From contig NZ_JAKGCU010000029.1 of assembly GCF_021556435.1 (NCBI RefSeq), forward strand, positions 1-56,303: a stretch of 56,303 nucleotides of DNA, read 5' to 3'. Position 1 is the stretch's first letter, and the number at the start of each line of letters is the position of its first letter. The DNA comes from Gordonia tangerina. Its GTDB lineage: Bacteria; Actinomycetota; Actinomycetes; Mycobacteriales; Mycobacteriaceae. Of the stretch, positions 30,710 to 39,608 are shown piece after piece. The notes under the pieces are model-generated. The model was not told the DNA's origin. It searched no databases and saw only the letters and a list, made by a program, of their open reading frames with translations. A program made the translations under genes and the position numbers.

Positions 30710-31090
30710 CTAGCTGAGCGCCTTCGCCTTCAGCGAATCGAACTCCTGCTGGGTGATGGTGCCGGAGTCCAGCAACTGCTTGGCGTCGGCGATCTGCTCG
30801 GCCGGGCTCTTGGCCGTGGCGACCGACTGGATGTAGCTGTCGGTGGCCTGCTTGGCCTCCTTGACCGCCTCATTCTGACGCTCTGCCATACCGCGGCCCT
30901 TGACCAGCAGGTAGACGATTGCAGTGATGTACGGCAGCAGGATCAGGAAGATGATCCACACGGCCTTGATCCAGCCGGAGGACTTGTCACGGAAGAGGTC
31001 GATGATGATGTGCCAGAGGACGATCAGATAGGCCACGAACGCGAAAATGACGATCGTGTACCAGATGAAGTCCCAGAACGAGTCCCACAT
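30710..31090 (-). CDS. PLDc_N/SHOCT membrane protein
   Basis: 126 aa. Two membrane segments (WYTIVIFAFVAYLIVLWHII and AVWIIFLILLPYITAIVYLL) match the phospholipase D nuclease N-terminal domain seen in small actinobacterial membrane proteins. A linker follows, then a C-terminal SHOCT-like helix pair (ADAKQLLDSGTITQQEFDSLKAKAL). No catalytic domain. AAGGAG lies upstream of the ATG. Function unknown. Confidence 0.8.
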   Translation of the reverse strand: MWDSFWDFIWYTIVIFAFVAYLIVLWHIIIDLFRDKSSGWIKAVWIIFLILLPYITAIVYLLVKGRGMAERQNEAVKEAKQATDSYIQSVATAKSPAEQIADAKQLLDSGTITQQEFDSLKAKALS

Positions 31091-31203
31091 CGGGCATACT
31101 CCTTAGCCGGTAGGTGACGTCGGGGTGTCCGACGCTGCGTTCCATAGCTTCTCACAGCTGCGCTCACGCAGTGCGCTTTGACCGGCAAAGCTAGGGTGCT
31201 CCC

Positions 31204-32235
31204 ATGGAACTCGGCCTCGATACTTTCGGCGACGTGACGGTTGACGACGACGGGAATGCGGTGTCTGCGGCACAGACCATCCGTGACGTCGTGGCACAAG
31301 CAGTCCTCGCCGACGAGGTGGGTGTCGACTTCTTCGGAGTCGGGGAACACCACCGCGACGACTACGCCGTCTCGGCACCCGAAGTGGTCCTCGGTGCCAT
31401 CGCCGTTGCGACCCACCGGATGCGGTTGGGCTCGGCGGTGACCGTACTCAGTTCCGACGACCCGATCCGGGTATTCGAGCGTTTCGCCACCGTGGACGCG
31501 TTGTCGGATGGCCGCGCCGAAGTGATTCTCGGGCGCGGATCGTTCACCGAGTCGTTTCCCCTGTTCGGCTACGACCTCGCCGATTATGAGGAGTTGTTCA
31601 CCGACAAACTGTCGCTGTTCGCCCAGCTGCGGACGGGCGAACCGGTGACCTGGTCGGGTGCGACCCGCACTCCGCTGACCGGACAGTCGGTGTACCCGGG
31701 GTTGTCGTCGGCGCCGCTGCCAACCTGGATCGCGGTCGGCGGGAGTCCGGAGTCGGTGATCCGCGCCGCGACGCACGGTCTGCCGCTGATGCTGGCGATC
31801 ATCGGGGGCGATCCCGCCCGGTTCACGCCCTACACCGATCTGTACCGCCGTGCGCTCGGTGAACTCGAGCAGCCCACCGATCTGCCGGTGGGAGTCCACT
31901 CCCCCGGCCACATCGCCGACACCGACGAGCTGGCACGCGAACAGCTCTGGCCGCATTACCGGACCTACATGACCCGGATCGGCCGCGAACGAGGCTGGCC
32001 GCCACCCACGCGGATCGAGTTCGAGCGCGCCGCGGGCCCGGCCGGCGCGCTCCATGTGGGCTCTCCCGACACCGTGGCCCGCAAGATCGCGGCAACCGCG
32101 AAGACACTGGGGCTCAACCGCTTCGACCTCAAGTACTCACACGGCACGCTGCCTCACGAGCATCTGATGCGCAGCGTCGAACTGTACGGCACCCAAGTAA
32201 TCCCGCAGGTCCGCGACCTGCTCAGCGCCGACTGA
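31204..32235 (+). CDS. LLM-class flavin-dependent oxidoreductase
   Basis: 343 aa bacterial-luciferase-like TIM-barrel oxidoreductase: MELGLDTFGDV at the start, DFFGVGEHHRDDYAVSAP, RLGSAVTVLSSDDPIRVFE and GRAEVILGRGSFTESFPLFGYDL. Cofactor (FMN or F420) and substrate cannot be told by eye. The last 14 bp overlap the convergent egtD 3' end, so mutual transcript interference is possible. Confidence 0.85.
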   Translation: MELGLDTFGDVTVDDDGNAVSAAQTIRDVVAQAVLADEVGVDFFGVGEHHRDDYAVSAPEVVLGAIAVATHRMRLGSAVTVLSSDDPIRVFERFATVDALSDGRAEVILGRGSFTESFPLFGYDLADYEELFTDKLSLFAQLRTGEPVTWSGATRTPLTGQSVYPGLSSAPLPTWIAVGGSPESVIRAATHGLPLMLAIIGGDPARFTPYTDLYRRALGELEQPTDLPVGVHSPGHIADTDELAREQLWPHYRTYMTRIGRERGWPPPTRIEFERAAGPAGALHVGSPDTVARKIAATAKTLGLNRFDLKYSHGTLPHEHLMRSVELYGTQVIPQVRDLLSAD

Positions 32236-33178
32236 GCGTCACCAGGAAGTCGTCGTGATCGTCGGTCCACTGCCGCTCCACCACGACCCCGGCCTGAGCC
32301 AGTTCGTCGGCGAGTGTCGAGCGATCGAACTTGGTGCTGATCTCGGTGAGGACCTCGGCACCGCGCTCGAGCTGCCAATTCCGGTCCAGGCCGCGGAACC
32401 GGACGTCGACATCGCGGCGGGCACGCAGCCACATCTCGATGCGGTGCTGCACCGGGTTCCACCGGGCAATGTGGTCGAAGTCGTCGACGTAGAGTCCGTC
32501 GGCGTCGAGCCCGCGGCGGAGCACCTCGATCATGTTCCGATTGAAATCGGCCGTCACACCGGCTTTGTCGTTGTAGGCCGCCACAAGTCGGCCAGTGTCC
32601 TTGATGAGGTCGGCGCCCAGCAGGAAGTAGTCTCCCGGATCGAGCGCCTTGGCCAGGCGGCCCAGGAAGGTGGCGCGCATCGCGTCGTCGAAGTTGCCGA
32701 TGGTGCCCCCGAGGAACACCGCAATCCGCGGACCGTCCGAGGCCGGCAAGGTGAGGTCGGGTGCGGTGAAATCGGCGACCGCCGGTTCGATGTCGATATC
32801 CGGGTAGTCGCGGGCGAGTTCGGCGGCCGAGGATTCCAGGATCTCGGTGCTGACATCGAGCGGCACATAGGTGAATCGACGCCCCGTGGCCTCGGCCCGG
32901 TCGGCGAACGCCGCCAACAGCAAGCGTGTCTTGGTGGAGGTGCCCGACCCGAATTCCACCATGGTCGCCGCATCGGTCAGCGCAGCGATCTCGGTGGCAC
33001 GTGCGTACAGGATCGACGTCTCCCGACGCGTCGGGTAATACTCCGGCAACCGGGTGATTTCGTCGAAGAGCAGGCTGCCCCGCTCGTCGTAGAGCCACTT
33101 GGTCGGCAGGGTCGGCGGATCGGACCACAATCCGTCGGCGGCGTCGTCGGCGAGTTGACGACCGGCGTCGGCGGTCAT
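32222..33178 (-). CDS. egtD: L-histidine N-alpha-methyltransferase EgtD
   Basis: 318 aa (mycobacterial EgtD 321). It methylates histidine three times with SAM to give hercynine, the first step to ergothioneine. Marks: YDERGSLLFDEITRLPEYYPTR at the N-terminal side, VEFGSGTSTKTRLLLAAF (SAM site), FLGGTIGNFDDAMRATFL and FNRNMIEVLRR. Start ATG at 33178 overlaps the egtB stop (ATGA), so egtB-egtD are coupled. Confidence 0.95.
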   Translation of the reverse strand: MTADAGRQLADDAADGLWSDPPTLPTKWLYDERGSLLFDEITRLPEYYPTRRETSILYARATEIAALTDAATMVEFGSGTSTKTRLLLAAFADRAEATGRRFTYVPLDVSTEILESSAAELARDYPDIDIEPAVADFTAPDLTLPASDGPRIAVFLGGTIGNFDDAMRATFLGRLAKALDPGDYFLLGADLIKDTGRLVAAYNDKAGVTADFNRNMIEVLRRGLDADGLYVDDFDHIARWNPVQHRIEMWLRARRDVDVRFRGLDRNWQLERGAEVLTEISTKFDRSTLADELAQAGVVVERQWTDDHDDFLVTLSRR

Positions 33179-34461
33179 CGGGCCAGTCGCAGACCGGAGA
33201 AGGCCCACCGCGCCGAGGCCGGAAAGAAGTTCCGGTAGGTGATGCGCTCGTGCCCGGGTGGGGTCACCGCGCTCGCACCGCGCAGTACATGCTGGTCGCA
33301 CATGAACTTCCCGTTGTACTCGCCGACCGCGCCGTTGGCGGGCACGAATCCCGGGTAGGGCAGGTAGGCGCTGGCCGTCCACTCCCACACGTCGCCGATC
33401 ATGGTGGCGTCGGCTCTCCCGGGATGGCAACGTCCCACGTCGAGTAGCTGTCCACGTGCGCTGTCGCCGGTCTCGGCGGCTGCCTCCCATTCGAACTCGG
33501 TGGGTAGCCGCGCGCCGGCCCACCGGGCAAATGCGTCGGCCTCGTAGAACGACACGTGCACCACCGGTTCGTCGGCGACCAGCTGACGTCGGCCAGATAG
33601 CGTGAAGGTGGTCCACTCCCCATCCACCAGGCGCCAGTATTCCGGTGCCTGCCAACCGGTTTGCGTGATGTGCGCCCAGCCGTCGGACAACCAGAGTTCG
33701 GGACGCCGATAACCGTCGTCGGCCATGAACGCCAACCATTCGGCGTTGGTCACCGCCCGCTCGGCGATCTCGAAGTCCTCCAGGAAGACCCGATGTCGGG
33801 GACCCTCGTTGTCGTAGCTGAAGCCGGCAGATCCCGGCGTTGCTCCCACTTCGGTGACACCGCCGGCCACCGAGCGCCAGGTGAGCGGACCGGGTTCACC
33901 GGGTTCGTCGATGTCGCGATCCACGTAGACCGGATCGAAGGCATGTGTGGAGAACAGGTGCTTGATGTCCATCAAGAGCAGTTCCTGATGTTGCTGCTCG
34001 TGATTGCATCCCAGCTCGAGCAAGGCCAACGCATCGTCGTCGAGTACCCCGCGTTCCAGCGCATCAACCATCGCGCGGTCGACGTACTCGCGGTAGAGCC
34101 CGACGTCGGCGACACCCGGTCGGGTGACCAACCCGCGTTCGGGGCGTGGATGCCGGGCGCCGACCGCCTCATAATAGCTGTTGAACAGGTAGCGGAATGA
34201 GTCGTCGTAGACGTGATACGACTCGACGTTTCGGAGGATGAACTCTTCGAAGAACCAGGTCACATGCGCCCGATGCCATTTCGCCGGGCTGGCGTCGGTC
34301 ATCGATTGCGGCGTCTGATCCTCGGCGGAGAGGTCCGCGCTCAGAGCGTCGGTCAACGACCGCACCTCGAGGAATCTGCGGGCCTGGGCGGACATGGACT
34401 CGACGTTGCCGGACTGGGTCGACTCGGTCTCGATCGACACAGGGCGATTGGTGATGCTCAC
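33175..34461 (-). CDS. egtB: hercynine oxygenase EgtB
   Basis: 428 aa non-haem iron sulfoxide synthase that joins hercynine to a thiol donor. The N-terminal DinB-like part holds the iron motif HxxxHxE in NHEQQHQELLLMDIKH; the C-terminal FGE-sulfatase part has RLPTEFEWEAAAETG, GDVWEWTASAYLPYPGF and ERITYRNFFPASARWAFSGL. GTG start at 34461 has GGGAGG a few bases upstream. No egtA, egtC or egtE lies beside it, although these flank egtB and egtD in mycobacteria. Confidence 0.94.
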   Translation of the reverse strand: MSITNRPVSIETESTQSGNVESMSAQARRFLEVRSLTDALSADLSAEDQTPQSMTDASPAKWHRAHVTWFFEEFILRNVESYHVYDDSFRYLFNSYYEAVGARHPRPERGLVTRPGVADVGLYREYVDRAMVDALERGVLDDDALALLELGCNHEQQHQELLLMDIKHLFSTHAFDPVYVDRDIDEPGEPGPLTWRSVAGGVTEVGATPGSAGFSYDNEGPRHRVFLEDFEIAERAVTNAEWLAFMADDGYRRPELWLSDGWAHITQTGWQAPEYWRLVDGEWTTFTLSGRRQLVADEPVVHVSFYEADAFARWAGARLPTEFEWEAAAETGDSARGQLLDVGRCHPGRADATMIGDVWEWTASAYLPYPGFVPANGAVGEYNGKFMCDQHVLRGASAVTPPGHERITYRNFFPASARWAFSGLRLAR

Positions 34462-34675
34462 CGGTACCTCCCGTTGTGGTGGACCCGGCGGCAAGGCCGG
34501 GGGCGGACGGGCAACCCTGGCATCCATCGTTACCAGCCTCCCCACCGCTGTCAACGACGCTCGAGTCAACGCACTCGAGCGACGACACTCAGCGATGCCG
34601 GTGCCTCAGACGTTCGACGGACGGGTTCGGTGTCATCGCATCACACGCCACCGACAAGTTCCGCCGGCAACCAAC

Positions 34676-34724
34676 TGCGTCAACCATTGGTTGACGCATT
34701 CTCGATTGTCAACCTAGTGTTGAC
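34676..34724. promoter_or_regulatory. two palindromic operators before the Clp-N regulator
   Basis: Site 1 (34676-34698) has perfect 10-bp arms TGCGTCAACC and GGTTGACGCA around ATT. Site 2 (34708-34724) is GTCAAC-N5-GTTGAC, followed by GCA. Centres are 29 bp apart. Site 2 ends 2 bp before the ATG at 34727, so it must overlap the start of the message. The rest of the gap back to egtB (34462-34675) shows only CTCGAG repeats. Confidence 0.75.
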
Positions 34725-34726
34725 GC

Positions 34727-35482
34727 ATGCCCGAGCGCACCCAGGTCCACGATGTCCGCCTCGATGATCTGATCGCCGGTGTCCGTGCCGCGCACGATGA
34801 TCCCCTGGACCAGCTGACCGGCGCCATGATCACCGCCGAACACATCGGCGAAGTGGCCGACCACCTGATCGGCCACTTCGTCGACCAGGCCAGGCGCACC
34901 GGGGCCTCGTGGGCCGACATCGGTGCGGCCATGGGGGTCAGCAAACAAGCGGCCCAGAAACGGTTCGTGACGCGCACACCCGCCGACGCCGCGCCGACAC
35001 CGTTGGCAGATGAGGCGAATCCGTTCGCGCGTTTCACTCCGCGAGCACGCAATGTGATCGCCGAGGCACACAATGTGGCAGTCGCCGATCACAGCACCGC
35101 GGTCACGCCCGAGCACCTGGCGCGGGCATTGGCCGTGGCTCCGGAATCCATCGCCGATTTGACCTTGCGCGCCCACGGTGTGCCGGCGGCATCGCTTGCC
35201 GCCGCGTGCACCGCCAACAGCCCGGCGTCGACTGCGATGCAGCCCTCCGAGGGCGAGAAAACTGTTGTGCCCTACGACGAGCGGTCCCGTTTAGTGCTGC
35301 AGGCGACACTGGCGTCGGCGGTCGATCTGGGCCACGATTTCGTGGGCACCGAACACATCCTGTTGGGCCTGTTCACCGATCCGGAGATGGCGGCCATACT
35401 GTCGGGGCTCGGCATCGAGCAAACCGTCGCCCGCGCAACCATCGTCAGCTCGCTCGCCGACCTCGGTCACGGCGCGAGCTGA
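34727..35482 (+). CDS. HTH plus Clp-N repeat regulator-like protein
   Basis: 251 aa. The N-terminal third is helical with an HTH-like stretch (ASWADIGAAMGVSKQAAQKRF). Two Clp amino-terminal repeats follow: FARFTPRARNVIAEAHNVAV with TPEHLARAL, and DERSRLVLQATLASAVDLGH with GTEHILLGL. There is no AAA ATPase domain. The layout suggests a DNA-binding protein that senses or docks with the Clp system, probably acting on the two palindromes at its own start. The regulatory role is inference. Confidence 0.75.
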   Translation: MPERTQVHDVRLDDLIAGVRAAHDDPLDQLTGAMITAEHIGEVADHLIGHFVDQARRTGASWADIGAAMGVSKQAAQKRFVTRTPADAAPTPLADEANPFARFTPRARNVIAEAHNVAVADHSTAVTPEHLARALAVAPESIADLTLRAHGVPAASLAAACTANSPASTAMQPSEGEKTVVPYDERSRLVLQATLASAVDLGHDFVGTEHILLGLFTDPEMAAILSGLGIEQTVARATIVSSLADLGHGAS

Positions 35483-35491
35483 CGCCGACGA

Positions 35492-36040
35492 TCAGCTGTC
35501 CGATCGACCGGATCCACCGGCAGTGGAGTCGGACTCATCGGACCACTCCACCTCGTCGGCGGCGATGTAGTGCATCGCCGCCTCTTCGGCAGATGCTCCG
35601 GCGCCGTCGATGCCGACGTCGCCGGCCACCGCATCCTTCTCGCGGTCGACGCCCGACCCCTCGTCCGGAGCCACCAACCGTCCCGACCGCCCGTCCCCGG
35701 CTTGTTCGTCGCCTTCGAAGTCATCCGAACGATCGGATTCGTGCGACCGCCAGCGCTTCTCGACGTTCTCCTCGGCTTCGATGTCGTCGAGCGGATCGGT
35801 CGCCCCGATGTCGGCTTCTTCCTCGGCGAGCCGTTCGTCCAGGGTCTCCCCGTCGCGCTGCTCCCGCTCGGTGAGCCCGTGACGCGCGCCGCTCGGCTGA
35901 TGGTCGGGCGGCGAATATCCCTCGTCGAGGACATCGTCGACACCACGGTCGACCAGCGTGTCCTCGGGTTGCAGTTGATCGTCGTCGTCGAGGCTGTACT
36001 CGCCGTCGGAACCTTCCGGGGTGCTGCCGATGTCACTCAC
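35492..36040 (-). CDS. acidic hypothetical protein (DUF5709-like)
   Basis: 182 aa, strongly acidic and low in hydrophobic residues: YSLDDDDQLQPEDTLVDRGVDDVLDEG, then PDHQPSGARHGLTEREQRDGETLDERLAEE. This resembles DUF5709 proteins of actinobacteria. GTG start (VSDIGSTPEG) chosen; no strong ribosome site is seen. Divergent from the Pro-rich membrane gene over 154 bp. Function unknown. Confidence 0.7.
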   Translation of the reverse strand: MSDIGSTPEGSDGEYSLDDDDQLQPEDTLVDRGVDDVLDEGYSPPDHQPSGARHGLTEREQRDGETLDERLAEEEADIGATDPLDDIEAEENVEKRWRSHESDRSDDFEGDEQAGDGRSGRLVAPDEGSGVDREKDAVAGDVGIDGAGASAEEAAMHYIAADEVEWSDESDSTAGGSGRSDS

Positions 36041-36194
36041 GGGTTCCACGATGCCAGCCCACCGGTGCCGAATCCAGGTGTCGCGGTCGTGCACGCCCAT
36101 TGAGGACGCCGGGCACCTGAAATCCTGACGCCGAGACACGACGTGGAGTGCCAAACACTGTTGACCGGCGCCGGTGTTCCGTATCCTCCCTGCC

Positions 36195-37304
36195 ATGACC
36201 ACACCGTCAGATCCACAGAATCCCGGTTCTTCCGACCCCGACCCGGGTGCAGGCGCCGAGTCCGGTCGTACCCCGGAGCCGGGCACCGGCGGCACACCGC
36301 CGCCGTCGTATCCGCCGCCGGGCTCCACACCCCCGCCGCCGCCGTCCGGCTACCCACCGCCCGGTTCTTACCCGCCGCCCTCGGGCCCGCCGCCCGGTGG
36401 CGCCTACCCGCCGCCACCGGGTCCGCCGCCATCAGGCCCGCCCCCGCAGGGGCCGCCCCCCGGGTACGGCGCCCAGCAACCCGGCTACGGTGCGCAGCCC
36501 GGCTACCCGCCGCCCCCGGCCGGTGGCTACGGCCAACCCGCCGGCGGTCCCGGCGGATACCCGCCGCCGCCGGGCGATTACGGCGCACCGGGCGCCTACG
36601 GCGGTGGCGCGTACGGCGCTCCGACGGCCGAGCAGTTCTCCATCGGCGAGGCCTTCAGCTACGGCTGGAACCGTTACAAGGAGAACGCGTTGTCGTGGAT
36701 CGTGGTGATCCTGATTTCGCTCGTCGTGTCCGGTGTCATCCAGTGGCTGGGCAACATCTCGTCCGACTACGGCCGGATCTTCTGGATCAGCGCCATCTTC
36801 GGCATCATCGCCACGATCATCGGCTACATCTTCCAGGGCGCCTATGCGCGTGGCGCGCTCGACGAGACGTCGGGTAGCAAGCCCGATATCGGCCGCTTCT
36901 TCAACGTCAACTTCGCCGCGGTCATCATCACCGCGTTCCTGGTGGGACTGGGCACCTTCATCGGCCTGATCCTGCTCATCATCCCGGGCATCGTCTTCGC
37001 GTTCCTCGCCTACTGGTCACTCACCTTCGTAGTGGACCGCGACATGGACCCCATCGAGGGCATCAAGGCCAGCTTCTCGGTGATCAGCAAGAACGCGGGC
37101 ACCCTGTTCCTGCTGGCGTTGGCCGTCATCGGCCTCAACATCGTCGGTGCGCTGCTGTGCCTGGTGGGCCTGCTGGTGACCCTGCCGGTCACCATGATCG
37201 CCACGACCTACGCCTACCGGTTCTTCACCGGCGGCCAGGTCGCACCGTTGGCGTCGGCGGCCCCGATGGCCCCGCCGCCATATCCGCCGAATCAGCAGTA
37301 CTGA
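36195..37304 (+). CDS. Pro-rich N-terminus, multi-pass membrane protein
   Basis: 369 aa. The first 140 residues are low-complexity (repeats such as YPPPGS, GPPP, GYGAQ and YPPPPG). The remainder has several membrane segments: WIVVILISLVVSGVIQWL, ISAIFGIIATIIGYIFQGAY, VIITAFLVGLGTFIGLILLI and LFLLALAVIGLNIVGALLCL. Such cytoplasmic Pro/Tyr/Gly-rich tails are common on actinobacterial membrane proteins. Related to integral membrane proteins of the DUF975/glycerophosphoryl-diester type by eye only. Function unknown. Confidence 0.75.
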   Translation: MTTPSDPQNPGSSDPDPGAGAESGRTPEPGTGGTPPPSYPPPGSTPPPPPSGYPPPGSYPPPSGPPPGGAYPPPPGPPPSGPPPQGPPPGYGAQQPGYGAQPGYPPPPAGGYGQPAGGPGGYPPPPGDYGAPGAYGGGAYGAPTAEQFSIGEAFSYGWNRYKENALSWIVVILISLVVSGVIQWLGNISSDYGRIFWISAIFGIIATIIGYIFQGAYARGALDETSGSKPDIGRFFNVNFAAVIITAFLVGLGTFIGLILLIIPGIVFAFLAYWSLTFVVDRDMDPIEGIKASFSVISKNAGTLFLLALAVIGLNIVGALLCLVGLLVTLPVTMIATTYAYRFFTGGQVAPLASAAPMAPPPYPPNQQY

Positions 37305-37321
37305 GCGGCTTCGCTCGACGC

Positions 37322-37360
37322 AACGACCCGGTCACCTCACGCCAGGTGGCCGGGTCGTTT
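37322..37360 (+). terminator. terminator after the Pro-rich membrane gene
   Basis: Arms AACGACCCGGTCACCT (37322-37337) and AGGTGGCCGGGTCGTT (37344-37359) pair over 16 bp with one G-T type mismatch and a 6-nt loop, 18 nt past the stop codon and followed by a short T run. Confidence 0.7.
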
Positions 37361-37428
37361 CGCGTCTGCATGTCGCGTGTCCGGATGAATTCCGCCCGCA
37401 GGCCCGCCGAGTGCGGAACAATCGACAC

Positions 37429-38010
37429 ATGCTCGCGGAAATGCAAGACGAGGCCGAGGCATATCTTTCGGCCGGCGAGTACTCGCACGCGCTCGCCGAG
37501 TTCTCCGTGCTGCGAGAGATCCGGTCGCGACGCGAGGGCCCGTACTCGGTGATGTACCTGTCCAACCTGCACGACTGTGTGCGGTGCATGTCGGAGTTGC
37601 AGTTGTGGGCCGATTCCACCCCGCTGTGCCGCGAACTCCATGGCAAGTATGTCCGCACCCACGGTCGTGGACAGTCGGACACGGTGGATGTCGCCAAGCA
37701 CTGGGCGTGGGCGCTCGTGCATCTGCACGACTATCCGCCGGCCGTGCAGCTGTATCTGACAACTGCGGACGCTTTGTGGGACAGTCACCCAGCGCAGGCA
37801 CGGCGCCTGCTGGCGGCGGCGGTCGCCCACCGAACCGGCGTCGATCCGGCGGCGTCGATCCTCGATGCCACCGGATCCCACGTCGATCCGGTTCGACTGG
37901 CACACGGCCCGGATGTCGAGGCCGCGATGACCCAGTTGATCGAGCGACTTCCCGCCGACGTCGAGGCCGCCCGCGCCGCGGTCACGATCGACGGCCTCGA
38001 GTTGGCCTGA
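37429..38010 (+). CDS. TPR-like hypothetical protein
   Basis: 193 aa, mostly helical. Repeat-like pairs such as EAYLSAGEYSHALAEFSVL, LHDCVRCMSELQLWADSTPL and AWALVHLHDYPPAVQLYL suggest tetratricopeptide folds. No catalytic motif, signal peptide or membrane segment. The ATG at 37429 is preferred to a GTG 18 bp upstream, but neither has a clear ribosome site. Confidence 0.6.
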   Translation: MLAEMQDEAEAYLSAGEYSHALAEFSVLREIRSRREGPYSVMYLSNLHDCVRCMSELQLWADSTPLCRELHGKYVRTHGRGQSDTVDVAKHWAWALVHLHDYPPAVQLYLTTADALWDSHPAQARRLLAAAVAHRTGVDPAASILDATGSHVDPVRLAHGPDVEAAMTQLIERLPADVEAARAAVTIDGLELA

Positions 38011-38036
38011 TTCTCAGAAGCTCGGCAACCCGCGAC

Positions 38037-38606
38037 TCAGACCAGCGGCTCCTCGATCTTCCTCGGCAGGGTCAGCAGCGTCACGACGCTGATCACGATG
38101 AGCATGATCGCCGCGATGATCAGGAAGGTGGCCAGGGCGAGGCCGGGGATCAGCATCATGACGATGCCGGCGATGATCGAGACGACACCGGACAGGATCA
38201 GCACCCATCGCGGCACGTGCTGGGACCCGGCGGACGCGCGGGCGAGGTCGGCGATTCCCTGGAAGATCCAGCCGATGCCGATGAAGATCGCGAGGAAGAC
38301 CAGCGATTCCTCGGGATTGAACACGGCGATGACGCCGGCGGCCAGGATCAGTGCGCCGATGAGACCCAGGGCAAAGCGCCAACCGCCGGACAGCAACGTC
38401 GAGGCGAAGGCCTCGTAAAGCCGGAACAGTCCGGCCATGATCAGCGAGATCCCGAAGAGCACACCGATGATGAGCAGGGTCGCCTTCGGCCAGACGAGCG
38501 CAATGATCCCCAGGACGATGCCGACCACCGAGGTCGCAATCATCGTGGTGCGCACCGCGGCCACGAGTTCGTTGGGGATCTGCCGTGCGTAATCTGCAAT
38601 TGTCAT
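38037..38606 (-). CDS. HdeD-family (DUF308) membrane protein
   Basis: 189 aa with about six membrane segments: TMIATSVVGIVLGIIALVWP, LLIIGVLFGISLIMAGLFRL, FALGLIGALILAAGVIAVF, LVFLAIFIGIGWIFQGIADL, VLILSGVVSIIAGIVMMLIP and LIIAAIMLIVISVVTLLTLP. The paired repeat pattern is that of HdeD/DUF308 proteins. Role in actinobacteria unclear. Divergent from the thioesterase gene. Confidence 0.82.
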   Translation of the reverse strand: MTIADYARQIPNELVAAVRTTMIATSVVGIVLGIIALVWPKATLLIIGVLFGISLIMAGLFRLYEAFASTLLSGGWRFALGLIGALILAAGVIAVFNPEESLVFLAIFIGIGWIFQGIADLARASAGSQHVPRWVLILSGVVSIIAGIVMMLIPGLALATFLIIAAIMLIVISVVTLLTLPRKIEEPLV

Positions 38607-38673
38607 GGACGCAGGTTAGTACGCGCCGAATGGTTCGACACCACATTCTTGGGTCGAACAGAAGGGAAACTTC

Positions 38674-39543
38674 GTGTCGTCGATCGCATTCTTCTCCGTC
38701 GATTCCGGCGGCACCGATTCCACTGGACAGAGTCTTTTCCTGCCGACCCGGTATGCCGCGAGCCTGTGGGCTCCGGGCACTCTGAACGGTCCCGCGGTGT
38801 GTGCGTTGGCTGCCCGGGCGGCCGAACGTGACCACTCGGTGCCGGGCTTTCGACCGGCACGCTTCACCATCGATCTGTTCAGGGCGGCTCGCGACGTCCC
38901 CACCGCGACCCGTGGCCGCCTGCTACGCAACGGGGGCCGGATCAAGGTGGCCGAGGTCGACGTCGTGCAGTTCGTCGACGACACCGAGGTCACGGTTGCC
39001 CGCAGCACCACCGTGTTCGTCAAGGAGGCCGCCAATCCGCCCGGGGAGCGCTGGGAGCGGTCGCCGGAGATGATCGAGTTCCGGCCGCCTGAGACCGATT
39101 CCGACGATCCGCTGCCCTGGTTCGGCACCGCCACCGCCGACGGCACGATCGAGTGGAGCCAGGACATGGGCGCCCATCAGAACGCCCAACGCACGTGGCT
39201 GTGGACGCGCGCGGTGTCCACTGTGGTCGGCGAGCGGCCGTCATCGTTCGAGCGCTCGGTGATCAGCGGCGAATCGACCAGCCTGGTCTGCAATTGGGGT
39301 AGCGAGGGCATCGCATTCATCAACTGTGATCTGACGGTCGCGCTCTCGCGTCTGCCGGTCGGGCCGCGCATCGGGGTCGAAGCGGCCAGCCATGTGGAAG
39401 TCGACGGGATCTCCACCAGCACCACGAATCTCTACGACAGCGACGGCCAGTTCGGCGTCGGCATGGTCACCGGCGTCAGCAACGCGGCCGCCACCATCGA
39501 CTTCACCGCCGTCGATACCGGGGGGCGGTACAGCGAGGCGTGA
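38674..39543 (+). CDS. acyl-CoA thioesterase-like double hot-dog protein
   Basis: 289 aa. RYAASLWAPGTLNGPAVCALAARAAE and FRPARFTIDLFRAARDVPTA belong to the first hot-dog half; FERSVISGESTSLVCNWG and NLYDSDGQFGVGMVTGVSNA to the second. This is the TesB-like arrangement common in Mycobacteriales. GTG start. Substrate unknown. Confidence 0.75.
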   Translation: MSSIAFFSVDSGGTDSTGQSLFLPTRYAASLWAPGTLNGPAVCALAARAAERDHSVPGFRPARFTIDLFRAARDVPTATRGRLLRNGGRIKVAEVDVVQFVDDTEVTVARSTTVFVKEAANPPGERWERSPEMIEFRPPETDSDDPLPWFGTATADGTIEWSQDMGAHQNAQRTWLWTRAVSTVVGERPSSFERSVISGESTSLVCNWGSEGIAFINCDLTVALSRLPVGPRIGVEAASHVEVDGISTSTTNLYDSDGQFGVGMVTGVSNAAATIDFTAVDTGGRYSEA

Positions 39544-39608
39544 ATTTCATTCGTTCGGGGGTCGATGTCACACTCCGGTGACGCTCAGGTCTTGATAAGG
39601 TCACCGCC

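Noticed and set aside
36290..36620. Short tandem repeats rich in CCGCCG
   Set aside because: They are the coding of a Pro/Tyr/Gly-rich tail, not an independent repeat element or CRISPR.
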